Below, one piece after another: positions 1 through 5,814 of a DNA stretch of 6,196 nt. The position numbers and the translations under genes were made by a program. The first letter of the stretch is position 1. Each line of letters starts with the position of its first letter. This DNA is from a bacterium UBP9_UBA1432. Its GTDB lineage: Bacteria; Vulcanimicrobiota; Xenobia; Xenobiales; Xenobiaceae. The notes beneath the pieces were generated by a model. The model did not search any database, was not told where the DNA came from, and worked only from the letters and a program-made list of their open reading frames with translations. Where the stretch lies: positions 1 through 6,196 of the forward strand of contig DCTU01000024.1 in NCBI GenBank assembly GCA_002329445.1, in the 5' to 3' direction.

Positions 1-2681
1 CGGGTCCCCGCTGGAAGACTCTTCTCCAGCGGCGCCCAGAGGCTGTCGTACAGAGCTCGAAGACCGGGCTCCAGGGCCTCGGCGGAAGACCCTTCCTGCG
101 TCGGTCTCTTGACCGTCCGAAGCTGCCCTCTGACGGCGCTGACCGCCTGCTGACAGGAGCGGACCTGCTGCTCGAGGTCCTCGGCCTTCCCCAGCACGAT
201 CCAGCAGGGGGTGGTGTCGCGCGAAAGGATCACGGCCCCGTATCGCTCCTGGTAGCTTTCTTTTCCCAGGAAGAATCGGTGGCGCAAGAATTCCACCAGC
301 ACGGCGCCTTCGGGGAGGGCGGCCCGCACCTGGTCGGGCGTGACGGCCAGGGCTCGTCGAGGCCGATCCAGGCCCGCCACCTGGCGCGCCAGCTCACCTT
401 CCATGCCCTCGACCTGGGCCTGCAGTCGTTCGCGTTCCCGTTCCTGGCGCTTGAGGCCGTTGGAAGTGAGGTCGACTGGCAGTCCCGTGGTCAGATGGCT
501 CAGTCGGCTCCTGGCGGCTCGCAGATCCTCCACCAACCTGCGGGTTGATGGGTCGCCGCTGGCCAGGGCCAGCCGCAGGTCCTCCACCAGCGAGTCCAGC
601 ACGATTCCCTTGAAGCGCAGGACGACTCGGGCCAGGTCCGGGGCACTGCCGATCGTGGCTGGGAGGATGTAGGGATCCAGCGTCGCCTGGTAGGCCAGGC
701 GCTGCTTTTCGGAGGTGAAGGACAGGACGTTGGCCAGGGCACGCTCTTCCGCTCGCATGGCCTCGCGGACCCGTTCCAGAGCGGACTCGCTGTGGCCCCG
801 GCGGATCTCCAGGAGGGCCAGGTTGTTGAGGCAGATGGCGGTGTTCGGGTGGTCGGGACCCAGAGTCTTCAGGTCGATGGCCAGGGCTTGCTCATAGAAG
901 CTCTGGGCACGGACCACGTCGCCCGACTTCCCGTAAAGGCCAGCCAGGTTGTTGAGGCTGATGGCGGTGTTCGGGTGCTCGGGTCCCAGCCTGTTCTGGT
1001 TGGCGGTCAGGGCCTGCTGGTAGAGAGGCTCGGCCAGTTCGTGGCGCCCCGTGGCGACATAGACTTCGGCCAGGTTGTTGAGGCTGACGGCAGTGCTCCG
1101 ATGTTCGGACCCCAGTTTCGCCCGCTGGATGGCCAGGGCCCGGCGCAGGAAGGGTTCGGCGCGAGTTGGTTCACCCATGGAGATGTAGATGGTGCCCAGG
1201 TTGCTCAGGCTGCCGGCCGTCGTCGGATGCTCCGGCCCGAGCATCCTCTCGCGGATGTTCAGGGCCTGTTCCTGGAAAAATGCGGCCCGAGCGTGGTCGC
1301 CCATGGCGCTGTACAGCCCTGCCAGGCTGCTCAAGGTGGTGGCGACCTCCGGGCCCGGCAACTTCTTGCGGATGTCCAGGGCCTGGTTCAGCAACCGCTC
1401 GGCGCTGGCGTAGTCGCCGGACTCCAGATAGACCGTGCCCAGACTGTTGAGGTAGATGGCGAGTTCCGCCGACCCCTGCGGCAGGCTTTCCTTCGCAAGG
1501 GTCAGGACCTGTCGGTAGAGTTTGATGGCTTCGGAGAGTCGGCCCCGGTTTCGTTCGATCCCGGCCAGGTTGCTCATGAGCCCGAGGATCTGGCGGCGGG
1601 ATTCTCCCCGGCGGCCCTGGCAGATCTCAAGTGCTTGCCTGCACAGGGCCTCCGCCTGTTCGTAGTCTCCCGAGGCGTTGTAGAAATCGGCAAGGTTGCC
1701 AAGAATATCGACCGTGTCCGGATGTTCCGGGCCCAGGGTGTTCAGGTGGATGTCCAGGGCGCGTTGGAAGAGGGGCTTCGCCTGTTCATATTTCCCTGCA
1801 TCCATGTAGACCGAGGCCAGATTGTTGAGGATACCGCCGGTCTCCCGGCTGTTCGGGCCCGTTGCTTCTTCGCTGAGGGCCAGGGCTCTCTCCAGAAGCG
1901 GTTCGGCTTTCAGGATATCGCCTTCCATGCTGCAGATGCTGGCCAAGTGGGCCAGTTGGGTGACCACCGAGGGCCAGGCGCGGTGTTCCTGACTGGTCTT
2001 CAGGGCTTGTTCCAGAAGGGCCCTGGCGCGCGTGAGGTCGCCGCGCTTGATGTAGAGAACGGCCAGGTTGTTCTGGCAATCGGAGGTCTGCAGGCCTCCA
2101 GCGGGCTCCACCTGCTTCCAGGCGTCCAGGGCCCGCCTGAAGGTCTGCTCGGCGCCAGAGTCGTCGTCCAGTTCCGTATACACCGACGCCAGGTTGCTCA
2201 GGCAGATGGCCCGGTGGGAGGGTTCCACATCCTTGGAGGCTTCATAGATCCGCATGGCACGCTCGTAGTAGCTGAGGGCCTGCCGGAAGTGGCCCAGGCG
2301 TTGTTCGAGGTAGGCCAGGTTCTGGAGGCTGTTGGCCGTTTCCGGGTGCTGTTCGCCGCGAACCTTCTCCATCAGTGTCAGGTTGAGTCTCAGCAGCGGT
2401 TCGGCACGCACCAGGTCGCCTGTCTCCAGCAACAGGACTCCCAGGTCGCCCATGCTTTCGACGGTATCCTGGTGCTCGGCGCCCAGCGTCTTCTGGCGCA
2501 GACGAAACAGCCTCTCCGCCAGGGGGATGGCCTCGTCGAAGCGTTGCTGCTGGAAGAGTTCCTCAATGCGGGCTTCCAGCGCCTTCGGGTCGTCTTCCGC
2601 CGTGGCGGGCAGGCTTCCCCAGCCAGACAGGACGATCACCATCAGCGCGGTGATCAGCGTGGATGGTATCCAGGCCTTCAC
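1..2681 (-). CDS. Exported TPR-CHAT domain protein (partial, C-terminus beyond left edge)
   Basis: I translated this frame by hand. It stays open for 893 codons from GTG at 2681 and runs off the left edge. The N-terminus MKAWIPSTLITALMVIVLSG has a basic start, a hydrophobic core and a likely cleavage after ATA at residue 28, so the protein should be exported. Residues about 32-640 form about 15 TPR units of about 42 residues of the kinesin-light-chain type, with motifs such as LGPEHPNTAISLNNLA. A helical, Arg/Glu-rich linker follows (about 640-785). The start of a CHAT domain comes next: LPEGAVLVEFLRHRFF near 790-802, then a GAVILSRD strand and LYDSLWAPLEKSL at 877-889. CHAT domains are caspase/separase-like cysteine peptidases. 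The catalytic His and Cys would lie past the edge, so activity cannot be judged. The GTG start is favoured over the in-frame ATG at codon 14, because only GTG preserves the signal peptide and has a well-spaced AAGGAG. The function is known only at family level; the target is unknown. Confidence 0.93.
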   Translation of the reverse strand, partial: MKAWIPSTLITALMVIVLSGWGSLPATAEDDPKALEARIEELFQQQRFDEAIPLAERLFRLRQKTLGAEHQDTVESMGDLGVLLLETGDLVRAEPLLRLNLTLMEKVRGEQHPETANSLQNLAYLEQRLGHFRQALSYYERAMRIYEASKDVEPSHRAICLSNLASVYTELDDDSGAEQTFRRALDAWKQVEPAGGLQTSDCQNNLAVLYIKRGDLTRARALLEQALKTSQEHRAWPSVVTQLAHLASICSMEGDILKAEPLLERALALSEEATGPNSRETGGILNNLASVYMDAGKYEQAKPLFQRALDIHLNTLGPEHPDTVDILGNLADFYNASGDYEQAEALCRQALEICQGRRGESRRQILGLMSNLAGIERNRGRLSEAIKLYRQVLTLAKESLPQGSAELAIYLNSLGTVYLESGDYASAERLLNQALDIRKKLPGPEVATTLSSLAGLYSAMGDHARAAFFQEQALNIRERMLGPEHPTTAGSLSNLGTIYISMGEPTRAEPFLRRALAIQRAKLGSEHRSTAVSLNNLAEVYVATGRHELAEPLYQQALTANQNRLGPEHPNTAISLNNLAGLYGKSGDVVRAQSFYEQALAIDLKTLGPDHPNTAICLNNLALLEIRRGHSESALERVREAMRAEERALANVLSFTSEKQRLAYQATLDPYILPATIGSAPDLARVVLRFKGIVLDSLVEDLRLALASGDPSTRRLVEDLRAARSRLSHLTTGLPVDLTSNGLKRQERERERLQAQVEGMEGELARQVAGLDRPRRALAVTPDQVRAALPEGAVLVEFLRHRFFLGKESYQERYGAVILSRDTTPCWIVLGKAEDLEQQVRSCQQAVSAVRGQLRTVKRPTQEGSSAEALEPGLRALYDSLWAPLEKSLPAGT
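762..2588 (-). repeat. Tandem TPR-coding array, 126-base period
   Basis: This part of the TPR-CHAT gene encodes about 15 successive units near 42 residues, so the DNA has a period near 126 bases. Conservation at DNA level is strongest in the units nearest the CHAT domain. Segments 818-851 and 944-977 differ at one base of 34 and are exactly 126 bases apart; the next copy starts at 1070, again 126 bases on. Units nearer the N-terminus are much more diverged (for example those around 1981-2160). This fits older units at one end and recently duplicated or homogenised units at the other. The periodicity also creates a long artificial open frame on the opposite strand. Confidence 0.85.
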
Positions 2682-2687
2682 GCGAGA

Positions 2688-2693
2688 CTCCTT
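2688..2693 (-). promoter_or_regulatory. Ribosome binding site AAGGAG for the TPR-CHAT gene
   Basis: Read on the minus strand, AAGGAG lies six bases before the GTG at 2681-2679. That is near-ideal spacing and sequence for a Shine-Dalgarno site. It decides the start: the next in-frame ATG (2642-2640) falls inside the hydrophobic core of the signal peptide. Confidence 0.8.
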
Positions 2694-2793
2694 GACTGCT
2701 TGTGTTCAGAAAGTCTGGTTTCGAACCGCCTGGCGCGAACCCTCCGCCGAGTCTGGCGGTTGTGGCTCGCAGGAGAGGACAGGCGCGATTCCG

Positions 2794-2821
2794 ATAATAT
2801 GAAATGCTGGAGGAATGACCA
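2794..2821 (-). promoter_or_regulatory. Candidate sigma70-like promoter for the TPR-CHAT gene
   Basis: On the minus strand TGGTCA (2821-2816, four of six matches to TTGACA) is followed after 16 bases by TATTAT (2799-2794, five of six matches to TATAAT). Transcription would begin near 2787 and leave an untranslated leader of about 105 bases before GTG 2681. The match is modest and the host sigma-factor preference is unknown. The same AT-rich core could serve the plus-strand gene instead. Confidence 0.25.
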
Positions 2822-2879
2822 GTCCAGTTGGACGACTCAACGTAGGAATGCACGCATCGACGTTCGAAGTTGACTCGGC

Positions 2880-3854
2880 ATGAGGAAGTCTCTCTTGCTC
2901 CTGTTTGTTGTCACGTTCGCGTTGACCTGTGCCCTGGCCGCTTCGACGTCGTCGCCCCGGCGGGCCAAGGTTGTCGATGTCGTGGGCCGGGCTGAGGCCA
3001 TCCACAAGGGGCTGCCCCAGCCTCTGCGGATCCTTCAGCGCTTGTTGGAGGCAGACGAGATTCGACTCCCTCATGGAGCCAATGCTCGGTTGGTCTATTT
3101 CGCGGACAATCACTGGGAGGAACTTCGGGGACCGTGCCGTGTCCAGGTGACGGCCAGGCAGGGGCGACTGTTGTCTGGCAAACCCGGTTCACTTGTCCGG
3201 AGATCCTCCGTCTCCGAACCTTTGAATGCACCGGAGGGGAATCTGGACAGGTTGGGCGGCACGAAGTTCCGGCGTGTCTTGGATACGGTGCGATCTACCA
3301 TGAAGCACGCGGTGATCGGAGTTCCCCGCTTTACGTGGGAGAGCGCGGTGCCCGGCCCCTTCGAAGTCAAGGTACACCCATTGGGAAGCACTCAGGACGC
3401 CGATCTCATCTGGACGGGGCAGACCGAGGCCCGGGAGTTGCTGTATGGCGGTCCGACGCTTCAGGAAGACCTGGTGCATACTTGGAGCGTTGCGCCCCTG
3501 TCCGTGAAGTGTCCGGTGACGCGGGCCAAGATGACCGAGTGGCAGACCTTTGCGATCCTGTCGCCCGGGTCCCAGGCGGAGGTCACGCGCGGCGAGCAGG
3601 CGGCCAAGGCTCTCAGGGATGCAAACCCCGAAGACCCCGCGGTCGACATCCTGCTGCTCGATTTCTACGTTGACTACAACATGTTGGAGGAAGCCGTCGC
3701 GGCCGGTCTTCGGGCCAGTGCCCTGAGGCCCCGCGACGTGGGACTGCACCAGGCCCTGCTCAAGCTCTACCAGGAGATGGGGGATGGCACCAAGGCAGCC
3801 CAGGAAGAGGAACTGGTTCGTAAGTTGGAGTGCGAGGAAAAGGGCCAGAAGTAG
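2880..3854 (+). CDS. Exported FecR-like domain protein with C-terminal TPR-like helices
   Basis: The 324-residue product starts MRKSLLLLFVVTFALTCALA, a Sec signal peptide with likely cleavage after ALA at residue 20. Cys17 is not in a proper lipobox, so it is probably not a lipoprotein. Residues about 29-105 follow the beta-strand pattern of FecR-type domains (AKVVDVVGRAEAI, then an L-x-x-x-D-E-I-R step, then ANARLVYFADNHWEEL). Residues about 145-215 resemble a beta-sandwich module (PRFTWESAVPGPFEVKV ... HTWSVAPL). Residues about 235-318 are helical and TPR-like (LEEAVAAGLRASALRPRDVG). It should sit in the periplasm. The start is fixed by an in-frame TGA at 2871-2873; no good Shine-Dalgarno precedes it. 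It lies four bases before the CHASE2 cyclase, so the two are probably one operon and it may modulate that sensor (inference). The FecR assignment is by pattern only, not by database match. Confidence 0.88.
   Translation: MRKSLLLLFVVTFALTCALAASTSSPRRAKVVDVVGRAEAIHKGLPQPLRILQRLLEADEIRLPHGANARLVYFADNHWEELRGPCRVQVTARQGRLLSGKPGSLVRRSSVSEPLNAPEGNLDRLGGTKFRRVLDTVRSTMKHAVIGVPRFTWESAVPGPFEVKVHPLGSTQDADLIWTGQTEARELLYGGPTLQEDLVHTWSVAPLSVKCPVTRAKMTEWQTFAILSPGSQAEVTRGEQAAKALRDANPEDPAVDILLLDFYVDYNMLEEAVAAGLRASALRPRDVGLHQALLKLYQEMGDGTKAAQEEELVRKLECEEKGQK
3772..3786 (+). promoter_or_regulatory. Alternative start signal for the cyclase (AGGAG and ATG 3784)
   Basis: AGGAG at 3772-3776 sits seven bases before ATG 3784, in frame with the cyclase. 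This would add 25 residues, MAPRQPRKRNWFVSWSARKR and five more, as a basic cytoplasmic tail. The signal is better than the weak AGAAG before GTG 3859. Against it, the stretch lies inside the FecR-like gene, uses AGG/AGA/AGT codons that are rare elsewhere here, and reads like an out-of-frame shadow. I prefer 3859, but both remain open. Confidence 0.3.
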
Positions 3855-3858
3855 TTCC

Positions 3859-5724
3859 GTGAGTCGGACTCTGAGGGTCGTGCTTCTGGGACTGGGGGTC
3901 GGCGCCCTGGTGGCTCTGGCTTCGGTTGCAGGGGTGACGCAGGGTTTGGAGTTGCGTCTCCTGGACGTGATGTTCGTGGCGCGGCATCGGCTGCACGGCC
4001 CCGAACCGGTCGATCCTCGGATCTGCGTGATCGTCCTGGACGAAGACTGCTTCAGCCGGGCCGATCTGCGTCTTCGCAAACCTTTCGTCTTCTGGCAGGA
4101 GGATCTGGCCCGACTGCTCGAGGTTCTCACCCGGGCTGGCGCCCGCGGGATTGGCTTCGATCTCCTGATGCGCCCGGCGGTCGAGGATCTCTCCGATCTG
4201 GTGATGGAGGAACTCGATTACCAGGCTCTGGCTCTTCACGAGGCAGTGAAGGAGGGCCCGGTGGTGCTGATCGAGCACGACCAGCACGGGCGCGGGACCC
4301 CCGGCGGGGGGCAGTCGAACCCTGAGCTTCACGGTGTCGCTGCCGACCGCGGGAATGTGGCGTTCGCCAACCTGGTCACGGATTCCGGTGGGACGGTTCG
4401 GCGGATCCCCATGTACATGGCGCCGGATGGTCGAACGCGGACCTTCTCGGGACGCCTGGCCGAACTGGCGGAGGGTCAGGCCCTGCTGAGGGATGCCGGT
4501 GGCCGTTGGCAACTGGGGAATCGAACCATCCCGACCGACGACGGAGGGACGACTCTGCGGGTCAATTTCCCCGGCCCTCCTGGGGCTGGAATCGAGCACG
4601 TCCGGTTCTCGAAGCTTTGGGAGCGTATCTTGAGGGGCGACCCTCTGGCAGAGTTTCGGGGGCGGGTGTGTCTGCTTGGTGGAGAAGCGCCTCTGTCACA
4701 GGACCTGGTCAGCTCGCCTTACTCGATGATGGGCTATTCCACGATTGGCGTCGACGTGCATGCCGCCGCTCTCAACACGATGTTGACCGGCCGGGCCATC
4801 CTCCCGGCTCCGGCCTGGGCCTGGTCGGCGATGATCCTGGTGATGGCCCTTCTGGTGGCCTTGCTGGCGGCCTTTCGCCCGTTGGCCTCGGGGCTGACGG
4901 GACTGGCATTCCTGGTCGTGGGGCACGGTGTTGTCGCCCTGGAGGCTTTCAGTCGCAGTGGTCTTTGGTTCCCCGTGGTCGCCCCCCTGCTGGCGGGCGC
5001 CCTGGCCTTTGGGGCTGGATACGTGGAACGGTATCTGAGCGTGGACCGTTGGCGCGCCGAGCTGCACCGGCTTTTCAAGCGTTACCTGTCGCCTCCGGTG
5101 GCCGATGAGCTGGTGAACAACCCACGCAGCCGCGAACTGGGCGCCTCCCGCCGACGGCGCGTCACTGTCCTCTTCTCGGACATCAACAACTTCACCCCCG
5201 CCTGCGAGACCCGCACCCCAGAGGAGGTGATCGCCATGCTCAATCGGTATTTCGAGCAGATGCTGGCGATCGTCGATCGCCACGAGGGGACCTTGAAGCA
5301 GTTCACGGGTGACGAGATGATGGTCCTCTTCGGAGCGCCTCAGGACCAGCCGGACCATGCTGCTCGGGCAGTCCAGGCGGCCCTGGACATGCTGGAGTGC
5401 CTGGGCGATCTGGCTCGGACCCAGCCAGCGGGGACAGGATTCTACGACGTGAAGATCGGCATCCATACAGGTGACGTGGTGGTGGGAAACGTCGGCTCGC
5501 AGGCACGGACCGAATGGACCTGCCTGGGCGACGACGTGAACCTGGCTTCGCGGATCGAAGGCGAGACCAAGAAGGTGGGGGCTCGCCTCCTGGTCAGCCG
5601 CGTGACCCGCGACGAGGCCGCCCCCCTGCTTCCCGATGTGGAGTGGGATTCGCGAGGAGAGCGGACCTTCAAGGGCAAGACGCGCACCATGGAGGTCTTC
5701 GAGCCGAGGTGGCGCGTGCCCTGA
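3859..5724 (+). CDS. CHASE2-domain class III adenylate/guanylate cyclase, membrane protein
   Basis: The 621-residue protein (counted from GTG 3859) would make a cyclic nucleotide, probably cAMP, in the cytoplasm under control of an external sensor. Helix 1 lies at residues 5-26. A CHASE2 sensor spans about 30-305, with typical stretches AGARGIGFDLL (D101), SGGTVRRIP (about 176-184), FRGRVCLLGG (from 266) and GVDVHAA (from 297). Three membrane helices follow near 320-339, 346-364 and 369-388. The catalytic domain starts with LFKRYLSPPVADEL (405) and holds metal-binding D441 (FSDINNFT) and D485 (FTGDEMM), Thr554 at the second base-recognition site, and N561 and R565 for the transition state (DDVNLASRIE). 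At the usual Lys site, four residues before D485, there is Gln481, with Lys480 next to it. GTG 3859 follows the FecR-like stop by four bases. An upstream in-frame ATG (3784) is possible but would overlap that gene by 71 bases, with codons untypical of this DNA. Confidence 0.95.
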   Translation: MSRTLRVVLLGLGVGALVALASVAGVTQGLELRLLDVMFVARHRLHGPEPVDPRICVIVLDEDCFSRADLRLRKPFVFWQEDLARLLEVLTRAGARGIGFDLLMRPAVEDLSDLVMEELDYQALALHEAVKEGPVVLIEHDQHGRGTPGGGQSNPELHGVAADRGNVAFANLVTDSGGTVRRIPMYMAPDGRTRTFSGRLAELAEGQALLRDAGGRWQLGNRTIPTDDGGTTLRVNFPGPPGAGIEHVRFSKLWERILRGDPLAEFRGRVCLLGGEAPLSQDLVSSPYSMMGYSTIGVDVHAAALNTMLTGRAILPAPAWAWSAMILVMALLVALLAAFRPLASGLTGLAFLVVGHGVVALEAFSRSGLWFPVVAPLLAGALAFGAGYVERYLSVDRWRAELHRLFKRYLSPPVADELVNNPRSRELGASRRRRVTVLFSDINNFTPACETRTPEEVIAMLNRYFEQMLAIVDRHEGTLKQFTGDEMMVLFGAPQDQPDHAARAVQAALDMLECLGDLARTQPAGTGFYDVKIGIHTGDVVVGNVGSQARTEWTCLGDDVNLASRIEGETKKVGARLLVSRVTRDEAAPLLPDVEWDSRGERTFKGKTRTMEVFEPRWRVP

Positions 5725-5814
5725 CCAGGGCGACAGTGCCGACGCCGATCTGGCCGGCCGGCCTGTCGGGTGGAGCATAATCGGGGGGGCTTGTGCGAAA
5801 GGATGGGTTTTGGG
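5725..5814 (+). other. Short gap between cyclase and second TPR gene
   Basis: These 90 bases hold no gene. They contain a perfect 12-base palindrome, GGCCGGCCGGCC (5752-5763), flanked by CCGAC (5739-5743) and GTCGG (5765-5769), which could fold into a hairpin. No T-run follows, so an intrinsic terminator is not supported. CATAAT at 5776-5781 resembles a -10 box, but no -35 box lies at the right distance. AAAGGA at 5798-5803 is the likely ribosome site for the next gene. Whether transcription reads through from the cyclase cannot be decided. Confidence 0.5.

Larger units (their letters stand above)
2682..2879. promoter_or_regulatory. Divergent intergenic region between TPR-CHAT and FecR-like genes
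   Basis: These 198 bases separate two genes that point away from each other, so promoters for both directions must lie here or very near. The only AT-rich spot is around 2793-2800 (GATAATAT). It gives a GATAAT -10-like box on the plus strand and a TATTAT box on the minus strand. No good -35 partner is visible on the plus strand. Other local features are an inverted pair AACCGCC (2724-2730) and GGCGGTT (2755-2761), the near-palindrome GGTTTCGAACC (2717-2727) and a second TTCGAA at 2863-2868. None is strong enough to call an operator. Confidence 0.6.

Noticed and set aside
762..2588. The regular 126-base repeat as a CRISPR array or satellite
   Set aside because: The repeats are coding throughout, in a single open frame, and encode standard 42-residue TPR units. 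There are no unique spacers between short identical repeats.
2724..2761. Inverted pair AACCGCC/GGCGGTT as a terminator or riboswitch stem
   Set aside because: It has a seven-base stem with a 24-base loop and no T-run, between divergent genes where no terminator is expected. No riboswitch core was recognised.
792..2873. A 693-codon open frame on the plus strand, opposite the TPR-CHAT gene
   Set aside because: It is antisense to a frame with a signal peptide, ribosome site, 15 TPR units and a CHAT start. Its repetitive product (recurrent VDGQG- and VVEADG-like stretches) mirrors the 126-base TPR period and matches no family I recognise. High GC and avoidance of certain codons keep it open.
3189..4130. 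A 313-codon minus-strand frame, with another at 3760-4599
   Set aside because: Both lie opposite the FecR-like and cyclase genes, have low-complexity Arg/Pro/Gln-rich products and no recognisable domain.
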